From: Pseudoips prasinana
Taxonomy: Eukaryota > Arthropoda > Insecta > Lepidoptera > Nolidae
Direction of reading: 5' to 3'
Assembly: GCA_951640165.1 (NCBI GenBank)
Contig: OX621250.1
Span: 868,001 to 932,000 of the forward strand
Length of the DNA stretch: 64,000 bases
In this document: one piece after another, positions 11,289 through 22,989 of the stretch
Layout of the letters: the number at the start of each line of letters is the position of its first letter
Numbering within the stretch: position 1 is the first letter of the stretch
Program-made: the position numbers and the translations under genes
The notes under the pieces: model-generated
Told to the model about the DNA's origin: nothing
The model's database searches: none
The model's input: the letters and a program-made list of their open reading frames with translations, nothing else

Positions 11289-11479
11289 GCCTCGTTGGTC
11301 TAGCGGAAGCGTGTTCAACCGAAGATATTGAGGTCCTGGGTTCAAACCCTGAGTCGGGCCAGTAAGCAATTTCACCGAACGATCGACCCGGCCAAAGATA
11401 CTTCTACTTTGCATTTGGAGACAGTTTTTGAGATTTTTCTGTTAAGAAAATTGAACACGCTCCGCTAGACCAACGAGGC
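11289..11479 (+). mobile_element. SINE-C head with an inverted second head
   Basis: tRNA-like head (GGTCTAGCGGAAGCGTGTTC, B box GGTTCAAACCC). Arms 11,289-11,318 and 11,451-11,479 are inverted copies of the first 29 bases of the head. Confidence 0.8.
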
Positions 11480-12429
11480 AACGAGCAGACAGCCTAGAGC
11501 ACTAATACCTAGTATTCTTAAGGTCATTGCTGGAAAGTATTTAATAAATGTATCAAATAATAGCGTAAGTAAGTAGAGTAAAAATAAACATTATTACGAT
11601 TTAGAAGCGCACTTAATGCTGTCACAATTAAATTATATTTCGAAATGGCCAGCCAGCCTTTTGCCTTCAAGCATTGTAAAAGCGTGGAGCAAGAAAATAT
11701 AATTAATTAGCTTCAATTTTATGATCACGTAAAGAAAGATCAATTGCTGTTCTATGCAGAATCGATGTTCATTTCCGTCTTACCTAATTTTCTTTAAGGT
11801 AGGCTTGTATGAGAAACTTACGTAAATTGTTAATTTAAACTTCATTAACAAAAGATTCGACACTCAATTACTTTGTTCTAAATTCAATAAATCAATAAGT
11901 AAAACTAATTAAAAAGAAAACCCCTAAAATTGCCGCCTTCGCAGAAGAGCACCGCAAAATTAATACAGTTTCTTAATCATTAAGCCAAGGCGCTCATTTA
12001 TATCTCAAACGACTTCGGGGAAATTTATGAAGATCTGACCTTTATTTTATAACGATGTATCAATATTATTATCAACGAACTATTTTCTACTTAAACCTCT
12101 TTAAAAGTTTAATCTAATTCGTATACTGTAGGCATTATTTTAATAAGATCTTGCTCCGTTTTCAATTGAAGGCACATCGTTGCAGTATTTAAAGCCTGAA
12201 AATGTAATCAAACCGAAACACTTTTGAAATCTCTCTTGAAGTTGCCAGCTGTTACCCGGCATTCGCACGTTGGTATGACATTGGATCCACATATTGTTAA
12301 CTAAAAACTTATTAGTACAAGTACTGATTGATAAGCTGGTCGTAGGTAATTTGTTTTTTTTTTATTATGTTACACGCTTTGACTTTTTATTACAACATAG
12401 CGCTGTAAATAAATAAACATACGGTGCAG
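11480..12429. other. No gene recognised
   Basis: AT-rich with no repeat family or coding pattern seen. Confidence 0.5.
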
Positions 12430-12570
12430 TCTATGGAGAGTACTGAAGAAACAGATTTTTTTTTACACTTTCAATCGAAATAATCTACAATATAATAGTT
12501 GACCTTCACATTGAGATATATTCTTTGTATATAATAATGCATACTAATAACGCACGGAGGTATATATTAT
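12430..12570. repeat. Unclassified repeat, inverse of 29,860-30,000
   Basis: ATAATCTACAATATAATAGT and ACTAATAACGCACGGAGGTA recur inverted at 29,860-29,950. Confidence 0.65.
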
Positions 12571-12837
12571 ACATATAGGTTAGGCGTTCGGTAACGATGA
12601 GGCGAGTTCCATCATTTTTGTTCAGCTAAGAAGTGCTCAACACGCCTAAAGAAGTTTTCGCTCCAAAACATTTTTATTTTATCTGTAGACATTTAACTGT
12701 GAACACTTAATACACATACACATATGGGTTGCTTATAATAAATTTGTCAGCGTTGAAATATAAACCCAATATGAGTGAATTGAAACTACACTTTAAAATC
12801 AATTATTTGTAATCTTGTAATTTGAACGTATTCTTGT

Positions 12838-12994
12838 AAATTCTGAGAAGGAAGCTTTAACACAGAGAATACAAGTTCAACTCGTATCAATAATCTTAAT
12901 TTATTTTTCTTAGAATGTTCTAAGTATAATAATTAAGATTATTGATAGGATTTGTACTTGTATTCTCTGGGTTAAAGCTCCCTTCTCAGAATTT
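12838..12994. repeat. Hairpin, about 63-bp arms
   Basis: Arms 12,838-12,900 and 12,932-12,994 with a few mismatches; the loop contains the small palindrome TTAGAATGTTCTAA. Confidence 0.88.
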
Positions 12995-13134
12995 ATTTTG
13001 GAGCCACATGGCCATAATATTCGAGTAATTGCTAAGCGATACCTATAGGTGGCGCCCGCATTCTCCTTAGAATGTTTTAATCAGAAATTGTCAAATATTG
13101 ATGATTAAACAGGATTCATCGTTGGCTTTCCACA

Positions 13135-13322
13135 TACGGTGGTAAAAATATGAAAGGGCGTTTTGGTCTAGGATTTATAAAAACCTTTGATGTTTCCCAA
13201 AATAAAAAACTACCCAATATTTTAAGTAAAATTATTTTTGCTACTAAATTATATTTTAATAAAATTTTGGTCAAGGTAATTAATTCTAGACCAAAACGCC
13301 TTTTCTTCTTTCTACCGCCGTA
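13135..13322. mobile_element. MITE-like element with about 39-bp TIRs
   Basis: Arms 13,135-13,173 and 13,284-13,322 start TACGGTGGTAAAAATATGAA and share GGGCGTTTTGGTCTAG with a few mismatches. Long frames on both strands follow from the palindrome and are not genes. Confidence 0.7.
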
Positions 13323-13712
13323 TTTACACAAGACGGGAAAAAAATTTCAACCCTTCATAGCCCATTTAAATAGAAGGCAATTAAAAGTTTTTCACTTTGC
13401 GTCAGAGTCCTTTGACGATATCGACTTTTATTCTGTGTATTAGCTTTTTTGCAGAATTTTGTGGAATTTCCGCCTGTGCGGCGAAGGCTACCTTAAATCG
13501 ACCTAATTAATGATAAATGGGCTACTCTAGACTTGAATCAGTGTTTATATTGTTAAAAAGTAAACTGTTCAAACTTATAGATAACTTTTTGTAAAGTTGG
13601 TTGAATTCATTTAGAATGCAACGGACTTATAGATAGATTAACTCTTTATTGTACACCAATAGTATTATTTAATTATTCACACTTAAACTATATTATATAG
13701 GTACTGATTTGA

Positions 13713-14205
13713 CGGCCCTGTTGGCATGGTTGACAATTTTTTTTTTCACGCTGTCGTGGGTTCGACTCCCACCCAGGACAGATATGTGTGTGCATGAACA
13801 TGTCTGTTTGCCCTGAGTCTAGGTGTAATGGTCTATATAAGTATGTATTTACAAAATACTTACTTACTTATTGTGTGGGCACTGGTTACCCTAGTGTCAG
13901 AGTTGTTCAAGCCGCCCAGTAGGCCTCTGACATGGCTTAACGACTGTTGCCTAGTGGCTACAACAGCTTAACGTGCTTTCCGAAGCACGGAGACGCTGAG
14001 AAATTAAACCACTTTCGCGATCACCCATCTATGGACTGACCTCGAGCCTAGTTGCTTGACCTCGCCAATCACTTACAGACCGGTGAGAGCATCTAGCTAT
14101 GAGTGCCTACAAAATAAAACTAGTATATGTAGTATTACAGTCACCTGGTTTCCATAGTACAAGCTCTGCTTGGCAGTGTGTAAATAATGTCGCGATTTTA
14201 AGAAA
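13713..14205 (+). mobile_element. SINE-B interrupted by a 5S-derived SINE
   Basis: Head GCCCTGTTGGCATGGTTG and B box GGGTTCGACTCCC at 13,757; body to TATGTATTTACAAAAT at about 13,860. The 5S-SINE follows, then SINE-B resumes at about 14,112 and ends TGTGTAAATAATGTC. Confidence 0.82.
13868..14111 (-). mobile_element. 5S rRNA-derived SINE inside SINE-B
   Basis: Read on the minus strand it has GGCGAGGTCAAGCAACTAGG and ATAGATGGGTGATCGCG, which align to the internal promoter of 5S rRNA (GGTTAAGCAAC... GATGGGTGACC). It ends in GGTAACCACTGCCCACACAA. Confidence 0.78.
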
Positions 14206-14587
14206 AACTAGCTAAGCTGATATTAATGGGACATTTATTTCTAACGTATCTAATTAGAAGGACAGGGCAGCTTAAGCTATGTCAATTTAGTTTTGGCGTA
14301 AAATACTGAAGGGAAAACAAGCAACACGTTAGAATTTGTCGACTAATAATGCGACGATACGCGTAAATGGTGCACGTATTTACAGCAGTTCAATTAAATT
14401 TACATATGTCCTTTTTTATACGAGCTACTATATAAGAAGAGACTTTTATTTTCGATATATTCGAATTATTTTTAATAGTATAAGAAACAGCAGGTTTATA
14501 TTATTTTTTGCGTAGTTATTAAGAAAAGAAGAGGTTCTTTTTACATAATAATATATCAATTTAATTTAATATTATATTATATAATAT

Positions 14588-14718
14588 ATTAATAAAAACG
14601 TTAGTCCAAAGCGTTGACTTATAGTCAACTTTAACATGACGCTTATTAATACGGGATTAATAAGCGTCATGTTAAAGTTGACTATAAGTCAACGCTTCGG
14701 ACTAACGTTTTTATTAAT
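14588..14718. repeat. Near-perfect palindrome, 63-bp arms, 5-nt spacer
   Basis: Arms 14,588-14,650 and 14,656-14,718 differ at one position (CCAAAG against CCGAAG). Spacer ACGGG. Confidence 0.95.
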
Positions 14719-14914
14719 GCTATAGTTATATAAACCTCTATCTATGCTTTGTCATTGTTATCAGAAATATAACTGTTAAGTAATTAGCATTCATAAAATC
14801 ACATCAGCTTACTAGAGGGGTAGGCAGCAACAACGAAACTACACTTGCTACGCATCAGGCTGTCAGGCACACAGCAGTCACACATCAGCAACATGATTTG
14901 TATCAATTAATGTA

Positions 14915-15170
14915 TCTCTCACCCTGTAGGGGCGTAGAAGTCATCCCGATGAAATACCCCGCAGAGAACGGGCAGCAGCGTCTCTCTGTGTATTATGATC
15001 ATCCATGATATGACCATCATACGGCGATCGCTAACCTGTCAGTCAAGCGTGGCGATTATGGACTACCCTCCAAATGATAGATACAACTCCTTTGTGGAAA
15101 TCTTTTGGGGAGCCCTTTGTCCAGCCGTGGACGTTATTCGGCTGCAATTATGATGAATATAATAGTTCCA
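14915..15170 (+). mobile_element. SINE-E (RTE-tailed)
   Basis: CACCCTGTAGGGGCGTAGAA, GGGCAGCAGCGTCTCTCTG, TTTGTCCAGCCGTGGACGTT, tail near ATGATGAATAT. Confidence 0.75.
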
Positions 15171-15716
15171 TTTTGATGTTACCACTTCAGGATGATTCAG
15201 ATATTTTACTCGTTTATTTCAGTAGATTATATAACAATTTTGTTCGGGTCCATAGACACTAGAAATGAATATCTGTTAACTTGAATAAGTTGCAACACAA
15301 ACAAAGCAAACACAAATTAAATCCCTTCATAACTCAAAGCAAACAAAACGACAATCTAAAACAAAATTACCACAACTGGAACTCAAACTTGAACAAAGAC
15401 AATAACAAGTTCATTCAAAACTGTGGATTTATCAATAGGGACTATAGGGAATGCCGGTGCTTTCAATAACCAAAGTATGTCACTTTCGTCTCCTATAGAA
15501 AATTGAAATTAATCTCACTGTAATAAGATCTAAATTTATTGAACTCGAAATAGGTGGTTCTGGCGTTTTTCACAGCATGCTCGTGATGATCAGGATCTAT
15601 TGAGAGAGAAGCTTAGTAATAGTTGGACAATTAGTTAACTAAAGTACGTAATAGATTAGTGGGTCAGGTGTTACTAATCGGCCATTACAGTAATAATTAG
15701 GTGAGGATTTGAGTAA

Positions 15717-16015
15717 GTGTTAGTTGCAGGCAAACTGGACTACGATGATGTTAATGGTAGTCCTATAATCGGGAAATATTCACTATGTGGTGACGGCGTA
15801 GAATATCATCACCCCATCTCATCCCTTGGGGGGCGGAGAAATCGCTGCTGCCCGTTCCCTAGTGGAATACCTACTAACGGGCAGCGTTTTACTGTGAACT
15901 AAGACCATCAAAATGCGATAGCCAACCCGTCTGCTAAGTGTGGCGATTATGGCATATCCGCCCATTCTTTGGGGAGGCTTTTGTCCAGCCATGGACATAA
16001 TTTCGCTGACATGGT
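15717..16015 (+). mobile_element. SINE-E (RTE-tailed), longer copy
   Basis: It carries extra 5' sequence before GTGGTGACGGCGTAGAATAT; body and the end CTTTTGTCCAGCCATGGACA are kept. The small plus-strand frame here is not a gene. Confidence 0.72.
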
Positions 16016-16211
16016 GAATCGGGAAATGTGTTCCATTTGAGGTTTACGGGATTCTGAAATAATTTACCGATAGCGGTATGTTTTTTAGGGTGCCAAATAA
16101 ATCTGTTGTCCGTCCGTCTGTCCGTTTATCTCTCTATCAGCAAGCTGTATCTATAAACCGCAGAAGGAAGATAGTTGGAATTTTCACTGAGAGTGTATTT
16201 CTATAAAAACG

Positions 16212-16445
16212 TTTATTGTATGTTGCTTGTTATTCACGCTGCAAGGGGCTGGGTTCGATTGCCACCCAGGAAAAATTCTTGTGGGCATGAACATGTGTGT
16301 TTGTACTGCGGCTGGTTTCAATTATCTATATAAGTTTGTATTTATAAAAGAAAAGTTAGTATATCAGTTATATGGTTCCCCTAGTTCAAGCTCTGCGTAG
16401 TTTGGGATCAGATGGCCGTGTGTAAATAATGTCCCAGAATATTAT
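16212..16445 (+). mobile_element. SINE-B
   Basis: Truncated head (CACGCTGCAAGGGGCTGGG), B box GGTTCGATTGCC, full body and tail ending TAATGTCCCAGAATATTATA. Confidence 0.8.
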
Positions 16446-16659
16446 ATTATATATTATTTAGGCGAACGAACCTAGTTAAATTATAACACTAACTATGTAA
16501 CCCACGCTAGAGGGCATCCCGTTTGACTTCGATCCTCACCTATGGAAGTTACTGTCTAATTGTTTTATGACAGGTTTGGCCTTTTGGGACGTTTTAACAT
16601 ATATCTACATAAATATTCGGCATATTTTTCACACTTATTCGTTTACTTTTTTCATAAAT

Positions 16660-16900
16660 AATAATAATACATACAAAACACTCAGAACAAGACAAATAGA
16701 CATTTTAAGAACATAATAATTTAGTTAAATCTATTAATTTTGATAATTAAACTCTACCATAATTTCTTTGTCAGTAACTTAATACAAGCTAGCTAAATAT
16801 CATTGCTATTATAAAATAAATTTTATAAATGTTTTCATACAATCCGTGTACCTAAATATCTATGTAACTAGAAATAATTATGTATACACAATTATATTAC
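16660..16900 (-). repeat. Unclassified repeat, inverse of 20,130-20,350
   Basis: Shares TATCATTGCTATTATAAAAT and TACCTAAATATCTATGTAAC in reverse with the 20,130 copy. Confidence 0.65.
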
Positions 16901-16910
16901 CACAAACCCT

Positions 16911-17212
16911 TTTTAGGGTTCCGTAGCCAAATGGCAAAAAACGGAACCTTTATAGATTCGTCATGTCTGTCTGTCTGTCTGCCTGTCCGTATGTCACAGC
17001 CACTTTTTTCCGAAACTATAAGAGCTGTACTGCTGAAACTTGGTAAGTAGGTGTATTCTGTAAACGGCATTAAGATTATTGGTTTGAACGAGATCTAGCA
17101 AATAGTTTTTCATTAATACGTTATAAACCGCAATTTGCTTTCATTTAATCAACTGAAATACTTGCTGTTACGGAACCCTTCATGTGCGAGTCCGACTCGC
17201 ACTTAGCCGGTT
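16911..17212 (+). repeat. GGTTCCGTAG family repeat, copy 1
   Basis: Starts TTTTAGGGTTCCGTAGCC and ends CGAGTCCGACTCGCACTTAG; TCTGTCTG-rich interior. Widespread type in moth genomes as I recall it; class unknown. Four copies in this window. Confidence 0.8.
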
Positions 17213-18383
17213 ACGTGAGTAAAAACCTTTTTTATTTTATTTATTTTTATAACACTAATGTTTGTCTTGTGCGAGGATCAACCTTTGGATCAGAAAGAAG
17301 GATCCTACCAAATTAACCACGGTGGTCGTCATATTATGTCAAAACAACTCATCAGAATAAGAGTCTAGGAGACCATGGTTATATTGACGTATTGCGGTTT
17401 TACTTTCGGCCGGCGACTATTATATATCGTTTCACGAGAGTTTCTAATACCTAGTCTTGACTTACTTTTGTAAACCGTGGTCTCATCAATCGCGTAAGAC
17501 ATTCATTTAAACTACTGTGTTTGTGGGAGAGTTGGGGATGGTAGATATTGTTCTGATATTTATGTTAATAAAAGTATAACTAAGATATCGGGAGGTGAGA
17601 ACGTCAGTCGACCCACGTTTCAGTGACAACAGTTCAACAATGGTAGTCATCTTCTAACACCATAGCAACAGGAGAGCATGAATGTATGAGATGAAATAAG
17701 ATTAATAAAAATAAATAATTAAACATGTTTATTGTCTCAAATAAATAACAAATCATACAAAATTGTGACATCCCCAGTAAGTAATGTACAATACTTGTGT
17801 ATGCATTGTGTCTTACACAATAGTGAGACTGTTCTTATCTATAGGCTACATATTCATGATATGAGCTTAGTTAGTATAAGTAACATATGATATAAAATTT
17901 GAGAAAGCAATAACATATTTAAAATCAAATATTACTTATATTTACTAAGCTATATATCTCATTTGCAAAGTTATTTATTCCTTTTATTTATATTTTTAGT
18001 TACATAATGAATTAACGAATAAAGATGAATTGCTCTATAAAATCTAATCGATTGATCGACCGATCAACGAAAATTTCATAAGTAACTTAACATAATCATT
18101 TTACAATTGATTTTACAATCATTACAATGAAACCATTGTTAGATTGAGTTAAGATTTTACCTCATTTTTAAAAAATCGAGCATCTATACCTATTTAACCT
18201 GCAAGCATCATTCGTTGGCATATCCTTATCCAGACTAAGGACGCTTCAATAACAACATTCTTATTTGAGGTTCCTTTAGTACTGATTACTAGCAAACAAC
18301 AAAACTATTACACATTGTAACACATACAAAAATAACATACGGTTATAATTCTAAAATAAAATAAAATCGTAGGAAAGTTAAAC
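17213..18383. other. No gene recognised
   Basis: AT-rich sequence; nothing recognised on either strand. Confidence 0.5.
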
Positions 18384-18663
18384 CTGTACATTGAATATTT
18401 TATTAAAAGGATACTTGGGACGTGATCTACAATCGATATCGAAGCCAAAAATATAGTTTTTAGACTTTTTGTCTTTTTGTCTGTTTATCTGTATGTATAT
18501 CCGGGCTAAACTCAAAAAGAACTGCATGGATTTACTTCAAAATTTGCATGAATATTACTAAGCGGTCGGGTCAACATATAGGCTACATATTATCTCGCTA
18601 TCACATACGGGGGAGGAGCTGTAATAATTTATAAAATTTAACGCGGGTAAAACCACGGGGTAG
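18384..18663 (+). mobile_element. Helitron-related element, longer variant, 3' damaged
   Basis: Second copy of the 3,459-3,744 type. The end reads ACCACGGGGTAGT, so six bases between the hairpin and TAG are deleted. Confidence 0.72.
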
Positions 18664-18765
18664 TAAAAAATAAAAATCTCCTCAATTCACTTTTTACACT
18701 TTCTTTATCATAAGAATACTAAAGATCGGTTAACTACACCACGCTTTTAAATAATAATAATAATA

Positions 18766-18803
18766 TCTTGGGACATTATTCACACATGGTCATCTGATGC
18801 CAA
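18766..18803 (-). mobile_element. SINE-B, short 3' remnant
   Basis: CTTGGGACATTATTCACACA and TGGTCATCTGATGCC only, followed by an AT repeat. Confidence 0.6.
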
Positions 18804-18805
18804 TA

Positions 18806-18850
18806 TATATATATATATATAGAAATTTTAATATTAATATAATATATATA
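18806..18850. repeat. AT-rich simple repeat
   Basis: (AT)n followed by two TATATAGAAATTT units. Confidence 0.75.
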
Positions 18851-19239
18851 GAAATTTTTATGAAACCTCGAAGTAAAATATGAAACCTAGCTTACTTCGA
18901 AAGTCTCTGCAATTTACTTGTGAGCCCGTGATATAAAATATTTCTCTTATGCCGTGCCTTTGAGGCCATTTAAATGACTTCAATTAATTGGTAACATTTC
19001 ACTATATTTCTAAAATAATTGTATTCCAGTAGATTCAGAAATAGGTCAGCTCGTGATTAGAGCTTCTAAATCGTACAGCTTGTATACTGTGCGGCAGTGG
19101 GGGACAAATTTGTGTGGACCGCCTTTCCCGTGCTCGGCCGGAGCGATTGAACGTGCGTTATTACTGGCCAGGGTAATCGGTTAGGTGTGCACAGTTCCAT
19201 CAATATGTAGGGTTTGGAGCTGAAATGTCGGTATAGATA

Positions 19240-20040
19240 GATAGATAGAGTACACTTTATTGCACCAGAAAACACAATATATAATATCTTAATAAAGAAA
19301 ATATAGGTACAATCGGCGGTCTTATCGCTTCGTAGCGATCTCTTCCAGACAACCGTTGGGTGGACAAGAAGAATTAAGATGGAAAAGGCGGTAGTTGTAA
19401 GTGTACTATCGTGTGAATTAAATGCTTAACGTTATTACATACATACATTACATATGTACTAGCTTCATAAATATATACTTATATTTCTATAAATTCTAAT
19501 ATTACTATACTATATTACTATACTATAATAATATACTATACATACATACATTATATATCTTTTTAATTAAGGAGTTATGCAGAAAGAGGTTACTAAAAGA
19601 AGTTAAGAGACAAGAAAAGAAGGGATAAAGATATTTAGAGCGATAAAAAGTGTTTTTTTAAGGAAACTTTGAAAAATGCTAGGGTTTGTGCACGCCTAAT
19701 TTCTACAGGAAATAAATTCCATAGCCGGGCTGCTTGGACAGTAAACGAGTTGTCAAAAAAATCTGTAGAGTGCACTGGGATATGTAGTTGATGATCTCAA
19801 AGGCCTAGAATGTGTATCACAAACGAATTCAAACCGTTGCTTAAGGTAAATGGGAGCTGTCGGATTAAACAAAGTATAGTGTAATTACTAATAGAATAAC
19901 ACTCTTATTTTCCGCTATACATGATAAAAAACGACCATACGGAACGTAACTGGATGAGAGAAAGGAAATGTATGCTTCTTTTTCTTGCACCTATGTAATA
20001 TGTCCACCCGGCCGGATTTCGGCCAAGGCGGCCAGTATTG
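19240..20040 (-). pseudogene. CR1-like LINE 3' end, decayed
   Basis: On the minus strand: HRCKKKKHTFPFSHPVTFR, then NPTAPIYLKQRFEFVCD, a one-base shift, then NSFTVQAARLWN and LAFFKVSLKKHFLSL-stop (stop at about 19,640), then a 3' UTR with GCGATAAGACCGCC and a TATC tail. It parallels the C-terminus of the 39,396-41,755 element (PIYLRERLEYL, AVRLWNSLP). Confidence 0.8.
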
Positions 20041-20059
20041 ATGGAGAGATACTAGTCAA

Positions 20060-20350
20060 TTATAAATAAATAAAAATAAAATAAAAAAGGCTTTTATTCA
20101 CGTAGACTTTAAAAAAGCGCCAGTAAATAGTCAGAACATGGTTGTAGTATTATAGTTGTATACATTATTATTTCTAGTAACATAGATATTTAGGTACACA
20201 TTGTATTGATTGTATTAAAGCATTTATAAAATTTATTTTATAACAGCAATGATATTTAACTAGCTCGTATCAAATTATTGTCAAGAGATTATGTCTAAGA
20301 TTAATTATCTAGTTTAAGTCTAATATTTTTAATACATATTGTCAATGGTT
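20060..20350 (+). repeat. Unclassified AATAAAAAAGG repeat
   Basis: AAATAAAAAAGGCTTTTATTC start; relatives at 16,660-16,900 and, split by a GGTTCCGTAG repeat, at 24,225-24,960. Possibly an old LINE 3' end. Confidence 0.6.
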
Positions 20351-20391
20351 CTGTCTATATTAAGGTGTTATTATTGCGCAGGACATATTAT

Positions 20392-20642
20392 AGTGCACTA
20401 GTGTGTGCGCAAACACAGGGGTACTTTCTATTCCATCACTCACATGATCCGATGGGACGACTAGCGACACGACCGGAAAGAGTTCAGGTACTGCGCCGAC
20501 GGCTTTAAGTGCTCTCCGAGGCACGAGGGGTGTAATACCGCCAACTCTCAGACTTCGAGCTAATACTGAGAAATTTCTTTTTACGGAAAAAAACCAAAAT
20601 AACTTTTCGGCTCGACCCGGGATTTGAACCCGGGACCTCCAA
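20392..20642 (-). mobile_element. SINE-C
   Basis: Reverse copy from GCGCAGGACATATTATAGTG to the B box (GATTTGAACCCGGGACC) at about 20,620. Confidence 0.82.
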
Positions 20643-21429
20643 GACCTATACGAAATATACGAAACGTAACCATCTCTCTTTCTATCTTCACTAACCTATA
20701 TCTCTCTCTGAACTTCCGTTCGCCTCGCAAGATCACTTTTCGTAACTTTCTCATCATTCACCAGCTCACTCCGCAAGAAAAGCGTTCGTAAAGAAGTTTT
20801 ACTTCAAAAAGATATAAATACATATTATAGTCTCTCAAATAATTGGCCACACAAATATCTCACACAAGTATATCACGTTTTTGAAGACATAAATAATGAT
20901 GGTCTCAGATACAATGTTATGTTAACGGTAGTTGTACCTGTAACAAACTTTGATACGTTCAGTCCATAACATACATACACCTTATATGAAGATTGCTGCA
21001 CTTTAGGGCACGACTGTACTTCCATCGAACTCCGTCTGTGATTAGAGAACGACCACTTGTTAATTTATAAATAGGATAAAGATAGATGTGTTGACTTATA
21101 GATCTATCATCATCCACCGCGGTAACAAAACAGAAGTTCCATAAATAAAGTAGAAAGATCTAAAAAAAATTGTTCGTAGTTCTTTATTCATTGACAAATT
21201 ATATTGTGTTTGAATACGTTTTAAGCTATAATAAACTCATATTAAATAACATTATTATTAATATGATTAAATTAGTGACAGATGAAACACCAGAAACGTA
21301 ATCTTTTTGATGCGCGTGAAGTTACAAACATTCAGGAGGACAATTCATTTAATACTTATTTCTGTACGAAAGTAAAATATAACAAATTATCAAAACTCGT
21401 AGAACAAATGTGGTTGCTTATGGTGTTAG
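20643..21429. other. No gene recognised
   Basis: TCTC-rich stretch at 20,665-20,720, otherwise plain AT-rich DNA. Confidence 0.5.
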
Positions 21430-21590
21430 CTATCTAGTCCTGCGCGGTTGTTGGTGTTTTACAAGTAACCCTGTGTATATACATACTCGAATAATTACTT
21501 ATGGCCACACAAATAGTTGTCCTGTGCGGGAGACGAATCCGACACAGCAGCGAGGTGACCACCTTAACCACTGCGCCACACATGCAGTTT
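21430..21590 (-). mobile_element. SINE-D, decayed
   Basis: ACACAAATAGTTGTCCTGTG, GGGAGACGAATCCG and AACCACTGCGCCACACATG. Confidence 0.7.
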
Positions 21591-21789
21591 TTGGGAGATA
21601 AACCGTCATTACAGTACCTTTTGGGTGTGGAATGCTACCACGTCCTTGGGATTCAGCTCTAGTGACCCTACGTACCACGCAATGCGCTAAATAGAAGTGA
21701 CATTTAATGAACTGTGCGGTGAAGCAGTGTTAACCTCGTAGGATAACTGTAAACGTAACATTAAACAAACCTCCACCACGTCCAACTTC

Positions 21790-22220
21790 AAATCAAATCA
21801 AATATTTTATTTGCGAAAATGGGTGGTTTACATTAGTTATTACAAAGGTAGTAGGTATCACCATAATCAGCTTTTAGGCATGCAAATATTTAAAAAAATA
21901 ATGCTCGCAAAACAAACATTTACCTAAAATTACATAATATAAATGTCATAATTAAAAAATGAATGCCAAGAGAATTACAGAGAAAATAACGAAGAAAATA
22001 ACTAATACCTTAGAAATATAAAAAATACATTAATACAACATGAATTATAAATATTTATCCGTCAAATAGTCGTTAACAGCATAGTAGCACTTTTCAATAA
22101 GCCATTTCTTAAGATTACGCTTGAACACGACAAAGTCTAATGTTTCAAGCAGTTTGGTTGGTAAGTGGTTATAAATTCGAGGGGCCATGCAAAATATGCT
22201 CTTATTTAGTAATGCAGTTT
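21790..22220 (-). pseudogene. LINE 3' end, second type
   Basis: Minus strand reads FCMAPRIYNHLPTKLLETLD, FVVFKRNLKKWLIEK, YYAVNDYLTDKYL-stop (22,045-22,047), then a 3' UTR to an AAATCAAATCAAAT tail. It differs from the CR1-like C-terminus at 19,240. Confidence 0.75.
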
Positions 22221-22279
22221 TGTTTAACTTACAGAATATATTCCTAGTAATAATATATTCTAAGAAATAATAATTTTAT

Positions 22280-22512
22280 TCACACATCTGATCCCAAATT
22301 AATCCAGAGTTTGTAATGTGGAAATCGGAAAACTGATGCAATACATATACTACTTTTCTTTTGAAAATACACACTTACTTATATAGATAATTACACCCAG
22401 ACACAGGACCAACAGACATGCTCATGCACACAAATATCTGTCCTGGGTGGGAATCGAACTCACGACAAACGTGAAAGGCAAGCATCTATCAACCGCGCCA
22501 ACTGGCCCGTCA
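22280..22512 (-). mobile_element. SINE-B
   Basis: Reverse copy from CACACATCTGATCCCAAATT to the head at 22,440-22,512 (GGGAATCGAACTCACGAC). Confidence 0.82.
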
Positions 22513-22649
22513 AATCATATGTATATTAAAATTGTAGTCATGGGTGTAAGCAGTCCTTTGACCAGTAGTCTTTCGGCTGATATGATGATGGGTGTAAGTA
22601 AGGTCTCCAGAGCTCACTTGGGAGAAGAATGTGGATGGAAAGGGTGTCT

Positions 22650-22679
22650 AGACACCATAGCCACATGGCTATGGTGTCT
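22650..22679. repeat. Short hairpin, 14-bp arms
   Basis: AGACACCATAGCCA and its inverse with a 2-nt spacer. Confidence 0.85.
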
Positions 22680-22726
22680 GCTTTCCGTAAGCTGTAAGCA
22701 TTCGTTTACCGACTAGGTATTAAAAA

Positions 22727-22989
22727 ACCGGCCAAGTGCGAGTCGGACTCACGCACGAAGGGTTCCGTACCATTATCTATAAAAACGATCAAAAATTCAC
22801 GTTTATTGTATGGGAGCCCCTTTAAATATTTATTTTATTTTGTTTTTTAGTATTTGTTGTCATAGCGGCAACAGAAATACATCATCTGTGAAAATTTCAA
22901 TGGTCTAACTATCACGGTTCATGAGATACAGCTTGGTGACAGACGGACACACAGACAGTTTTACCCCTTGTGTACAGAACCCTAAAAAG
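22727..22989 (-). repeat. GGTTCCGTAG family repeat, copy 2
   Basis: Reverse orientation, GGCCAAGTGCGAGTCGGACT to ACAGAACCCTAAAAAG. Confidence 0.8.
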
